Positions 10,256 through 19,201 are shown, counted from the stretch's first letter. The stretch: 64,000 bases of DNA from Pseudomonas vanderleydeniana (GCF_014268755.2 NZ_CP077093.1:1848001-1912000), one strand, 5' to 3'. The notes: generated from the letters alone by a model not told the origin. A program made the numbers and translations.

Positions 10256-10444
10256 GGCTTTTCGAAGGGCATCGCTCCCGAGTTGCCTTCTGGCGACAGG
10301 AGCGATGACCCGTTCGACGCATCGGCGGTAGTGGTGGTCAAGAGTATTGATTGCCTGATGGAAATGCAGGGAATGAAAGCGAGTGATCTGGCTCCCTCTC
10401 GTTCCTTCAAGATGATATTTACACCTGAGGATCTAGCCTTGTGA
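10256..10444 (+). pseudogene. Decayed tandem copy of the tolA 3' end
   Basis: Another frame than tolA, open up to TGA 10442-10444, reads ELPSGD-RSDDPFDASAVVVVKSID, then MEMQGMKASDLAPSRSFKM and IFTPEDLAL. The genuine tolA end reads LPDGTVTT...SGDGPFDASAVAAVKNIG, MQGMKPSDFAQYRSFKM and TFTPDDLAP. So about 45 codons of domain III are duplicated with an internal deletion and many substitutions, and no start codon. Its TGA overlaps the tolB GTG, and its GAGGA serves as the tolB ribosome site. This suggests the fragment is the original junction to tolB, and the complete tolA 3' end was added upstream. Confidence 0.82.
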
Positions 10445-11742
10445 GAAACCTTCTTCGAGGAATGCTTGTCCTGATCTGCTGCCTGGCAGGGATGGCAGTG
10501 GCAGATGAAAAGAACATTCTGGTCACCAGCGGCACCGATCGGGCGACCCCGATCGCCGTCGTGCCGTTCGGCTTCCAGGGCGGCAGCGTGCTGCCCGACG
10601 ACATGGCCCAGATCATCGGCGACGACCTGCGTAACTCCGGTTACTACTCGCCGATCCCGCGCCAGAACATGATCAGCCTGCCCACCCAGGCCAGCGAAGT
10701 CATCTATCGTGACTGGAAAGCCCTGGGCGCCCAGTACATCATGGTTGGCAGCATCGTGCCGGCCGGCGGCCGCCTGCAGGTGCAGTACGCACTGTTCAAC
10801 GTCGCCACCGAGCAGCAAGTGCTGACCGGCAGCGTCTCGGGTAGCGTCGACCAACTGCGCGACATGGCGCACTACATCTCCGACCAGTCGTTCGAAAAGC
10901 TCACCGGCATCAAGGGTGCGTTCTCCACCCGCATGCTGTACGTGACTGCCGAACGCTTCTCGGTGAACAACACGCGCTACACCCTGCAGCGCTCCGACTA
11001 TGACGGCGCTCGTGCAGTGACCCTGCTGCAGTCGCGCGAGCCGATCCTGTCGCCGCGTTTCGCGCCGGATGGCAAGCGTATCGCCTATGTCTCGTTCGAG
11101 CAGAAGCGTCCGCGCATCTTCATCCAGCACATCGATACCGGTCGCCGTGAACAGCTGACCAACTTCGAAGGCCTGAACGGTGCGCCAGCCTGGTCGCCGG
11201 ACGGTACCCGCCTGGCGTTCGTCCTGTCCAAGGACGGCAACCCGGACATCTACGTGATGAACCTGGGTTCGCGCCAGATCAGCCGCGTGACCAGTGGCCA
11301 GGGCATCAACACCGAACCGTTCTGGGGCAAGGATGGCTCGACCATCTACTTCACCTCCGACCGTGGCGGCAAGCCGCAGATCTACAAGACCAACATCAAT
11401 GGTGGTGGTGCCGAGCGCGTGACGTTCATCGGCAACTACAACGCCAACCCGAAACTGTCGGCTGATGAAAAGACGCTGGTGATGATCCATCGCCAGGACG
11501 GTTTCACCAACTTCCGGGTGGCGGCTCAGGATTTGCAGCGCGGTACTGTAAAAATCCTTACAGACACCAACCTTGATGAGTCAGCTACTGTTGCGCCAAA
11601 CGGCACCATGGTAATCTACGCCACCGCCCAGCAGGGCCGGGGAGTCTTGATGCTCGTGTCCATCAACGGACGCGTAAGGCTCCCGCTTCCTACCGCTCAA
11701 GGCGAAGTCAGAGAACCTTCCTGGTCCCCTTACCTGAACTGA
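10441..11742 (+). CDS. tolB: Tol-Pal beta-propeller protein TolB
   Basis: 433 residues. Signal peptide [20 protein letters not shown] is followed by ADEKN, with likely cleavage after AVA. An N-terminal alpha/beta domain (about 25-165) is followed by a WD40-like beta-propeller with repeats such as [14 protein letters not shown] and [13 protein letters not shown]. It is periplasmic, binding Pal and TolA. The GTG start at 10441 overlaps the stop of the tolA remnant, with GAGGA upstream. Confidence 0.96.
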   Translation: MRNLLRGMLVLICCLAGMAVADEKNILVTSGTDRATPIAVVPFGFQGGSVLPDDMAQIIGDDLRNSGYYSPIPRQNMISLPTQASEVIYRDWKALGAQYIMVGSIVPAGGRLQVQYALFNVATEQQVLTGSVSGSVDQLRDMAHYISDQSFEKLTGIKGAFSTRMLYVTAERFSVNNTRYTLQRSDYDGARAVTLLQSREPILSPRFAPDGKRIAYVSFEQKRPRIFIQHIDTGRREQLTNFEGLNGAPAWSPDGTRLAFVLSKDGNPDIYVMNLGSRQISRVTSGQGINTEPFWGKDGSTIYFTSDRGGKPQIYKTNINGGGAERVTFIGNYNANPKLSADEKTLVMIHRQDGFTNFRVAAQDLQRGTVKILTDTNLDESATVAPNGTMVIYATAQQGRGVLMLVSINGRVRLPLPTAQGEVREPSWSPYLN

Positions 11743-11794
11743 CGCGGCGCTATACGTTTTACTTAACACACTGGGGTTCATTAGGAGTTTCACG

Positions 11795-12292
11795 ATGGAA
11801 ATGCTGAAGTTTGGTAAATTTGCTGCGCTGGCTCTGGCCATGGCTGTAGCTGTAGGTTGCTCGTCCAAAGGCGGCGACAACGCTGGTCAAGGCGCTGTTG
11901 ATCCTAACGCTGGCTACGGTGCAAACACCGGTGCAGTTGACGGCTCCCTGAGCGAAGAAGCAGCTCTGCGCGCAATCACCACCTTCTACTTCGAATACGA
12001 CAGCTCGGACCTGAAGCCAGAAGCCATGCGCGCTCTGGACGTTCACGCCAAGGACCTGAAAGCCAACGGCAACCGCGTTGTCCTGGAAGGCAACACCGAC
12101 GAACGTGGTACTCGTGAGTACAACATGGCACTGGGCGAGCGTCGTGCGAAAGCCGTTCAGCGCTACCTGGTTCTGCAAGGTGTTTCCCCAGCTCAACTGG
12201 AGCTGGTTTCCTACGGTAAAGAGCGTCCAGTCGCTACTGGCCACGACGAGCAGTCCTGGGCTCAAAACCGTCGCGTCGAACTGCGTAAGTAA
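11795..12292 (+). CDS. pal: Peptidoglycan-associated lipoprotein Pal
   Basis: 165 residues. Lipoprotein signal with lipobox AVGC places the lipidated Cys at residue 22. A flexible linker leads to the OmpA-like peptidoglycan-binding domain (about 60-165), with the [18 protein letters not shown] signature. It tethers the outer membrane to peptidoglycan and binds TolB. AGGAG precedes ATG 11795. Confidence 0.97.
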   Translation: MEMLKFGKFAALALAMAVAVGCSSKGGDNAGQGAVDPNAGYGANTGAVDGSLSEEAALRAITTFYFEYDSSDLKPEAMRALDVHAKDLKANGNRVVLEGNTDERGTREYNMALGERRAKAVQRYLVLQGVSPAQLELVSYGKERPVATGHDEQSWAQNRRVELRK

Positions 12293-12298
12293 TTCGTC

Positions 12299-13123
12299 AT
12301 GCGAACGTGCCGTCGTGCTGTAACTGTATTGGCTCTCAGCATCATGCCGCTTGCGGCATTTGCTGCGGTTCCTGTGGTCGATGACAACTCCGGCTATAAC
12401 AATAGCGGTGGAAGTTATCCGCCAGCGGGTTACGGTACGAACGGCGCCTATGCCGGGTCAGGGGCTTCGGCTCCTGTCTCGGCACAGGGCGAACTGTTCA
12501 ACCAATTGCAACGCATGCAGGAGCAGATTGCGCAGCAACAGGGCGTGATCGAAGTTCTGCAAAATGATGTAGCGCGCATGAAGCAGGAAAGCCTGGAGCG
12601 ATACCAGGATCTTGATCGGCGCATAGGCAGTGGCGTCGCTCCGGCGGCTGCGGCTCCTGATAATTCTTCCAGCGGTGGCAACACGAATGCCGCCGCCGGT
12701 GCAGCACCGGCTGCCCAGGCCCCTGCGGCCAGCAGCGAGCCGGGTGATCCGGCGAAGGAAAAGCTCTACTACGATGCTGCCTTCGACCTGATCAAGGCCA
12801 AGGACTTCGACAAGGCCAGCCAGGCATTTGGCGCATTCCTGCGCAAGTACCCCAACAGCCAGTACGCCGGCAACGCCCAGTACTGGTTGGGTGAAGTGAA
12901 CCTGGCCAAGGGCGACCTGCAAGGTGCCGGCCAGGCCTTTGCCAAGGTCAGCCAGTTGTATCCCAAGCATGCCAAGGTGCCTGACTCGCTGTACAAGCTG
13001 GCTGACGTAGAGCGTCGCCTGGGTCACACCGACAAGGTCAAGGGCATCCTGCAGCAGGTCGTTTCCCAGTATCCGGGCACCTCGGCTGCCCAGTTGGCCC
13101 AGCGGGACCTGCAGCGCATGTAA
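12299..13123 (+). CDS. cpoB: Cell division coordinator CpoB (YbgF)
   Basis: 274 residues. Signal peptide with cleavage near AFA-AVP (about residue 22), a Gln-rich coiled coil at about 62-105 (LQRMQEQIAQQQGVIEVL), an Ala/Ser linker, and three TPR repeats at about 155-274 (YDAAFDLIKAKDFDKASQAF). The periplasmic protein coordinates peptidoglycan synthesis with Tol-driven constriction. Seven bases after pal; last gene of the tol operon, followed by a terminator. Confidence 0.94.
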   Translation: MRTCRRAVTVLALSIMPLAAFAAVPVVDDNSGYNNSGGSYPPAGYGTNGAYAGSGASAPVSAQGELFNQLQRMQEQIAQQQGVIEVLQNDVARMKQESLERYQDLDRRIGSGVAPAAAAPDNSSSGGNTNAAAGAAPAAQAPAASSEPGDPAKEKLYYDAAFDLIKAKDFDKASQAFGAFLRKYPNSQYAGNAQYWLGEVNLAKGDLQGAGQAFAKVSQLYPKHAKVPDSLYKLADVERRLGHTDKVKGILQQVVSQYPGTSAAQLAQRDLQRM

Positions 13124-13145
13124 GGCGTTGTCGACCCGAATCAAG

Positions 13146-13172
13146 AAACCCGCGCTTGTCGCGGGTTTTTTC
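13146..13172 (+). terminator. Terminator of the tol-pal operon
   Basis: AACCCGCG-CTTGT-CGCGGGTT stem-loop followed by TTTTTTCG, 22 bases after cpoB. Confidence 0.9.
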
Positions 13173-13287
13173 GTTAGAATTGTTGCCCTTTTTATGAAAC
13201 ACGCCGTTCTGGACTATGCGATTGCAGGTTCATTGCGGTGCCTGACGGAGGCGGACAGCCTGTTTAGCTGTTACGCCCGTGGCGGAT

Positions 13288-13935
13288 ATGCAAGACACAT
13301 TGAGAATCACCGAAGTTTTTTACTCGTTACAGGGTGAAACGCGGACTGCTGGGCTGCCCACGGTCTTTGTGCGCCTGACGGGTTGCCCCCTGCGCTGCCA
13401 GTATTGCGACAGTGCCTACGCCTTCAGCGGCGGTACCCTCATGTCGCTGGACAGCATCCTTGAACAGGTCGCCAGCTACCGGCCGCGCTACGTCTGCGTG
13501 ACGGGCGGCGAGCCGTTGGCCCAGCCCAATGCCATTCCCCTGCTCAAGCGGCTCTGTGACGCCGGTTACGAGGTGTCCATCGAGACCAGTGGGTCGATGG
13601 ATATCTCGCCGGTGGATACCCGCGTCAGCCGGGTGGTCGACCTGAAGACCCCGGGGTCGAAGGAAGTCCACCGAAACCGCTACGAGAACATCGAGCAACT
13701 GACCGCCAACGATCAGGTCAAATTCGTCATCTGTTCGCGCGAAGACTACGACTGGTCGGTGTCCAAGCTGATCCAGTACGGTCTGGAGAAGCGCGCCGGA
13801 GAAGTGCTGTTCTCACCGAGCCACCATGATCTGCCTGCCCGTGAGCTGGCGGACTGGATCGTTGCGGACAACCTGCCGGTACGCTTGCAGATGCAATTGC
13901 ACAAATATCTTTGGAATGACGAGCCGGGGCGCTGA
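13288..13935 (+). CDS. queE: 7-carboxy-7-deazaguanine synthase QueE
   Basis: A 215-residue radical SAM enzyme that converts CPH4 to CDG in queuosine synthesis. The signature is [17 protein letters not shown] (a CxxxCxxC cluster), with TGGEPL following. The N-terminal FYSLQGET substrate region is conserved. MQDTLRITE at ATG 13288 fits the family start; an in-frame GTG at 13279 would add three residues. It is followed after one base by queC. Confidence 0.94.
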   Translation: MQDTLRITEVFYSLQGETRTAGLPTVFVRLTGCPLRCQYCDSAYAFSGGTLMSLDSILEQVASYRPRYVCVTGGEPLAQPNAIPLLKRLCDAGYEVSIETSGSMDISPVDTRVSRVVDLKTPGSKEVHRNRYENIEQLTANDQVKFVICSREDYDWSVSKLIQYGLEKRAGEVLFSPSHHDLPARELADWIVADNLPVRLQMQLHKYLWNDEPGR

Positions 13936-13936
13936 C

Positions 13937-14626
13937 ATGACCACTCAAGCAAGCACTGAAAAGAAAGCGGTAATCCTGCTGTCCGGCGGCCTCGACTCGG
14001 CGACCGTGGTGGCCATGGCGCGTGCCCAGGGCTACAGCTGTTACACCATGAGCTTCGACTACGGCCAGCGCCACCGTGCCGAACTGCAGGCCGCCGCACG
14101 GGTGGCCCGGGACCTGGGCGCGATCGAGCACAAGGTGATCGGCCTGAACCTGAACGGTATCGGCGGTTCGGCGCTGACCGACAGCTCCATCGATGTACCG
14201 GAAACGCCGGGCGAAGGGATTCCTGTCACCTATGTGCCCGCACGCAACACGGTATTCCTCTCCCTGGCACTGGGCTGGGCCGAAGTGCTGGGCGCGCGGG
14301 ACATCTTCATCGGGGTCAACGCGGTGGACTACTCCGGCTACCCGGATTGCCGTCCCGAGTTCGTCGAGGCATTCGAAACCCTGGCCAACCTGGCGACCAA
14401 GGCAGGGGTGGAGGGTGATGGTTTTCGTATCCAGGCACCGCTGCAGAACCTGAGCAAGGCCGATATCGTGCGTGAAGGTGTGCGCCTGGGTGTCGACTAT
14501 TCGCTGACAGTATCCTGCTACCAAGCGGATGCTGACGGCTTTGCATGTGGGAAATGTGACAGCTGCCGCCTGCGTGCGGAGGGCTTCGCTGCGGCCGGAA
14601 TCGACGACCCAACGAAATATTTTTGA
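13937..14626 (+). CDS. queC: 7-cyano-7-deazaguanine synthase QueC
   Basis: A 229-residue ATP-dependent enzyme making preQ0 from CDG and ammonia. The PP-loop [10 protein letters not shown] is near residues 15-24, and the C-terminal zinc site is seen as CYQAD...[10 protein letters not shown]. It forms a two-gene unit with queE just ahead of tRNA-Lys, as in PAO1. Confidence 0.95.
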   Translation: MTTQASTEKKAVILLSGGLDSATVVAMARAQGYSCYTMSFDYGQRHRAELQAAARVARDLGAIEHKVIGLNLNGIGGSALTDSSIDVPETPGEGIPVTYVPARNTVFLSLALGWAEVLGARDIFIGVNAVDYSGYPDCRPEFVEAFETLANLATKAGVEGDGFRIQAPLQNLSKADIVREGVRLGVDYSLTVSCYQADADGFACGKCDSCRLRAEGFAAAGIDDPTKYF

Positions 14627-14644
14627 TTTTTTTCGTGTAGGGTG

Positions 14645-14672
14645 TTGAATTCCCGTTATAAATCAGTATTAT
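14645..14672 (+). promoter_or_regulatory. Sigma-70 promoter of tRNA-Lys
   Basis: TTGAAT (14645-14650), 16-base spacer, TATTAT (14667-14672), ending 17 bases before the tRNA 5' end. Confidence 0.6.
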
Positions 14673-14689
14673 ACGCGCCACCACACAGC

Positions 14690-14765
14690 GGGTCGTTAGC
14701 TCAGTTGGTAGAGCAGTTGGCTTTTAACCAATTGGTCGTAGGTTCGAATCCTACACGACCCACCA
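14690..14765 (+). tRNA. tRNA-Lys (anticodon TTT)
   Basis: 76-base cloverleaf including encoded CCA. The acceptor stem is GGGTCGT/ACGACCC, the D arm AGCTCAGTTGGTAGAGC, the anticodon TTT at 14723-14725 in loop CTTTTAA, and the T arm GTAGGTTCGAATCCTAC. Its 3' end is a well-known integration site for Pseudomonas islands, and accessory DNA begins right after it. No second copy of the 3' end was found in the window. Confidence 0.98.
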
Positions 14766-14784
14766 TATTCAGCAGTACTTGAAG

Positions 14785-14828
14785 AATCCGGAAGGCCCAC
14801 GACAGTGAGGATTTCCGGATTTTTTTTC
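14785..14828 (+). terminator. Terminator after tRNA-Lys
   Basis: AATCCGGAA and TTTCCGGATT form a stem around an 18-base loop, followed by a run of Ts. Confidence 0.85.
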
Positions 14829-14870
14829 GTCTGTGGAAAAGCCAGGTGCGCTGCTTTTCGCAGCCCTTCG

Positions 14871-16248
14871 GATCGTGTCCCAGGACGTGGTGTAACTCAT
14901 CATCGCTCTGGCCACTGAGTTTGCCGTTTAGTTGATCACGGCCGACAGCTTGGCCTGCGGATTATCGCTGACCGCCTCGAAGGCCTCCAACTGCATATAG
15001 CGCCGTTGCAGGCACCACTCGTCGTTCTGCTCCAGCAGCATCGCCCCAACCAACCGTGTAATCGCCGGATCGTTGGGGAAGATGCCCACCACTTCGGTAC
15101 GCCGCTTGATCTCAGCGTTTAGCCGTTCCAGCGGGTTAGTGCTGTGCAACTGCTGTCGATGTGCCTTCGGGAAGGCCATGTGCGCCAGCACTTCATCTTC
15201 GCAACCGTCCATGAGCGTGGCGATCTTGGGGTATTTCTCACGAAGTTGTTCAGCCACCAGCCGCCATTGCTGATGGCATTCGGTTCGACTGTCCTGGGCA
15301 AACACCGTGCGCAGCAAGGCCGCTACCATGGTGCGCTGGCCCTTGCCGACATGGGCCATGGCATTGCGCATGAAGTGAACGCGACAGCGTTGCCAGGTCG
15401 CGTGGAAAACCTTGGAAACAGCGGCCTTGAGCCCTTCGTGAGCGTCAGAGATCACCAGTTTCACACCCCGCAGCCCGCGTCGCATCAGGCTTCTCAGGAA
15501 GTCCGTCCAGAACGGTTCGGCTTCCGACGGGCCAACCCGCATACCCAGCACCTCGCGCCCGCCGTTGGTGTTCACGGCCACAGCGATTATGACGGCGACC
15601 GAGACGATGCGCCCGGCCTCCCGCACCTTGACGTAGGTAGCGTCAATCCACAGGTAGGGCCAATCGCCCTCAAGCGGTCGATCAAGGAAGGCGTGGACGC
15701 GCTCATCGATCTCGCCAGCGAGCCTGGATACTTGGCTTTTCGAGATGCCGGACATGCCCATGGCCTTGACCAGTTCGTCGACCGAGCGCGTCGAAACGCC
15801 CTGGATATAGGCTTCCTGGATCACGGCTGCCATGGCCTTTTCGGCGGTGCGTCGTGGTTCGAGAAAACCGGGAAAATAGCTGCCCTGGCGCAGCTTGGGG
15901 ATCTTCAGGTCAACGTCGCCAGCGCGAGTTTGCCAGAGGCGATCGCGGTAGCCGTTGCGGCTGTTTGTTCGGTCAGGGCTTTTGACGTCGAAACCGGCGC
16001 CGCACAAGCCCTCGACGTCGAACTCCATCATGCGCTGGGCAACAAACTGGATCATTTGCTTGAGCAGATCAGCGTCTGCCCCTTTCTCAACCAACTCGGT
16101 CAATGCGATAGTGGGCTTGGTCATCGTGGTTTCCTGGTGAAGGTTAAGTCCGCAAACTCAACGTTAGCCAAGAACCACGATGACCCACCTCTTTCGCCCG
16201 CAGGGCGCCTTCGGTTGGTTCAGTTACACCACTTCTAGGGACACGATC
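14871..16248 (-). mobile_element. Intact IS256-family insertion sequence
   Basis: A 1378-bp element. The terminal inverted repeats begin GATCGTGTCCC on both ends and continue to GTGGTGTAACT with three mismatches in 27. It is flanked by an exact 8-bp target duplication GCCCTTCG at 14863-14870 and 16249-16256, matching IS256-type transposition. Conserved ends, an open transposase and a perfect duplication suggest recent, possibly active insertion. Confidence 0.95.
14928..16124 (-). CDS. IS256-family transposase
   Basis: A 398-residue mutator-type transposase. The DDE catalytic residues are placed in [12 protein letters not shown] (first Asp), [11 protein letters not shown] (second Asp) and [15 protein letters not shown] (Glu). 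The N-terminal region [24 protein letters not shown] is characteristic. Full length without internal stops. The start is the ATG complementary to 16122-16124, just inside the right terminal repeat. Confidence 0.96.
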   Translation of the reverse strand: MTKPTIALTELVEKGADADLLKQMIQFVAQRMMEFDVEGLCGAGFDVKSPDRTNSRNGYRDRLWQTRAGDVDLKIPKLRQGSYFPGFLEPRRTAEKAMAAVIQEAYIQGVSTRSVDELVKAMGMSGISKSQVSRLAGEIDERVHAFLDRPLEGDWPYLWIDATYVKVREAGRIVSVAVIIAVAVNTNGGREVLGMRVGPSEAEPFWTDFLRSLMRRGLRGVKLVISDAHEGLKAAVSKVFHATWQRCRVHFMRNAMAHVGKGQRTMVAALLRTVFAQDSRTECHQQWRLVAEQLREKYPKIATLMDGCEDEVLAHMAFPKAHRQQLHSTNPLERLNAEIKRRTEVVGIFPNDPAITRLVGAMLLEQNDEWCLQRRYMQLEAFEAVSDNPQAKLSAVIN

Positions 16249-16256
16249 GCCCTTCG

Positions 16257-16630
16257 ATGGCCTCTTCATATCTCCTTACGTTCAGTTTCGGCGATTGCCT
16301 CAAGCCCGATCGATCTGTGTCGATTCCAAACGTGTCTGTATCGAAACATTGCTGAAGATTTGTTGACGCCACAGATACGTCTCTCTACTATCGCGACATC
16401 ATATTGATATCACTTCTATTTCGAGCGCTCACGCAGACATTCGCTCACCTTCACGGTGAGTCCTGCGCTGTGAACTCCTAATCGCCTTCGTGCATCGAGA
16501 CACTACATGGACGTTCGTCAGTTCGCCTTCCTGGCGGGGCAGCCTTCTGCGGCCCTGAAAAACCGTGACCATTTCTTCGGATTGCCGAAACGCGGGATCG
16601 CTTTCCTGCTGGCGAACGTCATGTTCTGGC
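16257..16630. other. Accessory spacer with no confident gene
   Basis: 374 bases between the IS256 target duplication and the IS3 left end. The only notable frame is ATG 16507 to TAG 16633-16635 (42 codons, MDVRQFAFLAGQPSAALKN...HFFGLPKRGIAFLLANV). Its stop falls in the IS3 terminal repeat, so it may be the 5' piece of a gene cut by that insertion. Its family is not recognised. Confidence 0.4.
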
Positions 16631-16693
16631 TGTAGTGGTTTACTAACCCGGACACCTTTTTGGGCGAGAATAATCGCCATACAGAGGTGTTCG

Positions 16694-16954
16694 ATGAGCA
16701 GACGACGACTTACTTTCACCCCGACCTTCAAGCGTGAGGCTGCCAACCTGGTGCTTGACCAAGTCCACAGTTGCCTTGAGGCCGCCAAATCCCTCGACGT
16801 GAATGAGAGCTTATTACGCCGCTGGGTCGCCCAGTTGCAACTGGAGCGTGGAGGCGTTACGCCCACTGCCAAGGCGTTCACACCGGAGCAGCAGACGATC
16901 CAGGAGCTTCAGGCCCGCATCTACGCCCATCTGACGCCGGCGGCGTCGTATTGA
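16694..16954 (+). pseudogene. IS3-family orfA, 3'-truncated
   Basis: MSRRRLTFTPTFKREAANLV and ESLLRRWVAQLQLERGG form the helix-turn-helix domain of IS3-family OrfA. Homology stops after QTIQELQARI (about 16921), where the leucine-zipper and frameshift region should follow, and the frame ends in unrelated codons. Truncated at the junction with the IS110-like fragment. Confidence 0.8.
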
Positions 16955-17108
16955 TGCACGAACGCAGGCTTATGTCAGTCGACGTCTCGCAGAGGGACAT
17001 TCGAAGCTGGAAGCTACCCCCTGCCTAAAGCGCTACATCGCACGGGAGGTCTACAGCATTATCCAGAGGCGAAATAGCATCATCAACCAAAGCGCAGTAT
17101 CCGCTTGA
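16935..17108 (+). pseudogene. C-terminal fragment of an IS110-type transposase
   Basis: The frame from 16935 to the TGA at 17106 reads RRRRRIDARTQAYVSRRLAE, then GHSKLEATPCLKRYIAREVY. The AYxxRRLAEG...CLKRYIAREVY pattern resembles the C-terminus of IS110/IS116/IS902-type transposases. It has no start and lies inside the IS3 remnant, so it arrived by insertion plus deletion or by recombination. Confidence 0.65.
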
Positions 17109-17115
17109 CACTTAG

Positions 17116-17421
<306 letters not shown>

Positions 17422-17431
17422 CCACTACAAA

Positions 17432-17473
17432 GGTTATTTGACTTCAGATGTAAATGTTTATTCATTGATGTAA
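17432..17473 (+). pseudogene. Toxin-tail scrap upstream of immunity-like copy 1
   Basis: The frame GYLTSDVNVYSLM ends at TAA 17471-17473, eight bases before the ATG at 17481. The duplicate locus at 20831-20872 reads GCLSPNVTVYPVM in the same relative position, so a short C-terminal peptide is conserved upstream of both immunity-like genes. Inferred to be the last codons of a lost toxin; the IS3 right end lies 2 bases upstream. Confidence 0.5.
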
Positions 17474-17480
17474 GCTTAAT

Positions 17481-17845
17481 ATGAAGATATATTTTTTTGG
17501 GGAGAGTCTTTTGATGAGTTGGCTCCTCGTTGTGTTTCAAATGTTTGTAATGCGGCAGGAGTTGATTTGCTAGGGTGTCTCTTAATGGATGACGGTGGGA
17601 TACCGTATCTTGAGACTGTCCCATGGCTTGATCAGGGTCTTTTGGTCGTGAGTTCGGTGCGCTCAGGAGAAATTAGGGATGGGGAGTGGGGGCGAGATTG
17701 TTGGGGCGCAAATCTTAATTTGGATCGAGTCAGAATATATTCTCACTATGACGAGAATTATTTTGTAGACATGAATATTGATAATTTTGAGAGCGCTTTG
17801 TCGGAGTGGAAAGAATTTATTCTCTCCGGCTGCCCCTCCACTTAG
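17481..17845 (+). pseudogene. Putative immunity protein, copy 1, frameshifted in a T tract
   Basis: Paralogue of the intact gene at 20880-21233. They share DLLxCLLMDDGGIPYxETVP, RDCWGA, RVRIYS-YDENYFVDM and an acidic C-terminus. The equivalent ATG is 17481, but the T run after ATGAAGATA has seven Ts here and eight in the paralogue, putting the start one base out of frame with the remaining 108 codons (open from TTG 17519). Either a pseudogene, expressed from the TTG, or rescued by slippage. The family was not recognised; small, acidic and next to a toxin tail, it fits an immunity protein. Confidence 0.6.
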
Positions 17846-17865
17846 TAATCGAGAAACGGGGACTA

Positions 17866-17924
17866 GAGAAACGGGGCGGATTTATTTTTTACCCTGCTGA
17901 GAAAATAAATTCGTCCCCGTTTCT
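17866..17924. repeat. Palindromic element copy A (GAAACGGGG...CCCCGTTTC)
   Basis: Arms GAGAAACGGGGCGGATTTAT and AAATTCGTCCCCGTTTCT surround TTTTTTACCCTGCTGAGAA. One extra half-arm precedes it at 17851-17864. It is related to copies at 18642-18697, 20261-20319 and 20740-20799. Confidence 0.85.
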
Positions 17925-17925
17925 A

Positions 17926-18276
17926 GGGTATGGTGGAAGAGCTTTTGTTTACCCCAGAGAATGTAAAAGTACCTAGGGGTTCGAGGCGGACCGCAATGGG
18001 TAAAAAGGGCGAGATACTGAAGTTGGTCGACATGCCAAGGTATGCAGCCAGGGTGGTACTTGTGATGAATATAACTTGTTTCCGCAAGATGGAGATTTTA
18101 ATAACTCTTCTTATAAGGTTTTTATGAAATAAAAATTAGGGTGGCTTAAAAAATCCTGAGTAGGTGGTGGGTAGAATAATCGTAAATATAATCGAGAAGA
18201 TCCGGGGTCGATTAGGTCTAATTCTTTGGAGTTGAATTATACGTTGAATGGTAAAATTCAGGTCGTATTTTTTTAA
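17926..18276 (+). pseudogene. Decayed nuclease-toxin C-terminus
   Basis: One continuous frame with five internal stops keeps recognisable protein text: GYGGRAFVYPRECKST, GRDTEVGRHAKVCSQGGTCD followed by EYNLFPQDGDFNNSSYKVFM, then NNRKYNREDPGSIRSNSLEL followed by NYTLNGKIQVVFF at the end. The NLxPQ...FNxSxYK and DPGSIR...Y-NGK pattern resembles the end of DNA/RNA non-specific endonuclease (Endonuclease_NS_2) domains of polymorphic toxins. The catalytic N-terminal half is absent. It ends 32 bases before a YezG-like immunity gene, the known partner type. Confidence 0.55.
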
Positions 18277-18308
18277 AATGAAGCAAAGAGTATCCTAAGG
18301 ATTATTGA

Positions 18309-18605
18309 ATGATTGATAAAGATTTTGAGTTGGTTAAAGGTATATTTTCTTTAGTCGAGTCCGGGATTGTGAATGGCTATGACTATTTTCGCTATGAAGC
18401 AAGGTTTTTTGAGGGCTATGTGGAAACTGAACTCCTTGTGGAGAATGGCGGTGTTGAGTCGGAAAACGCGGAGACTGATTTCAATGGTGCGGTTCTGTAT
18501 GATTTACTAAAAAAACTGAAGTTAAGTGCCGATGGGCGTGGCGAAGATTGGAAGTCTTTCGTAATGTCTTATCGGCGAGGAGAAAAAAGTTGTGACGAAT
18601 TTTAA
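18309..18605 (+). CDS. Putative YezG-like (DUF600) immunity protein
   Basis: A 98-residue acidic protein: MIDKDFELVKGIFSLVESG, YFRYEARFFEGYVETELLVE, a middle region, then DWKSFVMSYRRGEK. Size, acidity and domain flow resemble YezG/DUF600 immunity proteins that neutralise non-specific endonuclease toxins. Removing one A from the A6 run at 18583-18588 would change the end to EKVVTNFKC, closer to the family, so a small frameshift near the end is possible. AT-richer than the core genome. Confidence 0.5.
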   Translation: MIDKDFELVKGIFSLVESGIVNGYDYFRYEARFFEGYVETELLVENGGVESENAETDFNGAVLYDLLKKLKLSADGRGEDWKSFVMSYRRGEKSCDEF

Positions 18606-18641
18606 ATGCTGATGTATTCGAAAAGGAGAAGCGGGGACGTG

Positions 18642-18697
18642 AGAAGCAGGGTGGACTTATTTTTACTCTATTGGGAAATAAATCCGTCCCCGTTTCT
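18642..18697. repeat. Palindromic element copy B with nested outer arms
   Basis: Left arm AGAAGCAGGGTGGACTTATT, right arm AAATAAATCCGTCCCCGTTT. Outer half-arms GGAGAAGCGGGG (18625-18636) and CCCGCTTCTTCC (18699-18710) form a second, enclosing palindrome. Confidence 0.82.
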
Positions 18698-18712
18698 TCC
18701 CGCTTCTTCCCA

Positions 18713-18847
18713 AATGATCATATTGGGAAGGCAGATATTGTCCCGCTGGATTATAGGAACTTAACCTCTGCTAACCAAAGCATGGTAAATTCATGGATAA
18801 AAAATCTTACTTCTGAGCAGCAGAGCAAGATACTTATTTTGAGGTGA
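18713..18847 (+). pseudogene. Orphan toxin C-terminal tail
   Basis: Open frame NDHIGKADIVPLDYRNLTSA, then NQSMVNSWIKNLTSEQQSKI, then LILR, with TGA at 18845-18847. It has no start and begins at the edge of palindrome copy B. The stop is three bases ahead of the ATG of the next gene, the tight toxin-immunity spacing of Rhs/CDI-type modules. Toxin family not recognised; only about 44 C-terminal residues remain. Confidence 0.6.
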
Positions 18848-18850
18848 GTT

Positions 18851-19201
18851 ATGGGTATGTATATTTCCATAGGTGAGGGTACTGGCTGGTCTGCTTCCGG
18901 CGGAGTTTTTGATTGTATTGTTGAAGCGACGAGAAAATTGTTCAAGGATGATGAGCAGTTTTGCCTGAAATCAATCTACGCGCCGCTTGATGAGCAGGGG
19001 CAAAGCTTCATTAGCTTGGATTATGTTGATGAGAATTGCTTTAATTTGTTTTATTTGTATTGTGAGAAGGCAATGGAGGATTTTTCTCTTTCGGAAAGAG
19101 CGGAGCTTATTACAGAGGCTCGCGTTCCTGGAGTTTTATTTGGGTGGTCTGAAGTTTTAAGGGTTATGCGGGAGGACCCTCGATACCGAGAACCTTTATA
19201 A
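18851..19201 (+). CDS. Putative immunity protein (unknown family)
   Basis: A 116-residue acidic protein beginning MGMYISIGEGTGWSASGGVF, with LDYVDENCFNLFYLYCEKA in the middle and EARVPGVLFGWSEVLRVM near the end. GAGGTGAG precedes the ATG. No family recognised. Its role is inferred from size, acidity, low GC and its place three bases after an orphan toxin tail. Confidence 0.55.
   Translation: MGMYISIGEGTGWSASGGVFDCIVEATRKLFKDDEQFCLKSIYAPLDEQGQSFISLDYVDENCFNLFYLYCEKAMEDFSLSERAELITEARVPGVLFGWSEVLRVMREDPRYREPL

Noticed and set aside
13173..13287. PreQ1 riboswitch upstream of queE
   Set aside because: The 115-base leader shows no preQ1 aptamer pattern (short hairpin with an A-rich tail).
17930..18127. 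65-codon plus-strand frame starting at an ATG
   Set aside because: A different frame over the same bases carries recognisable nuclease-toxin text, so this one is a shadow of a pseudogene.
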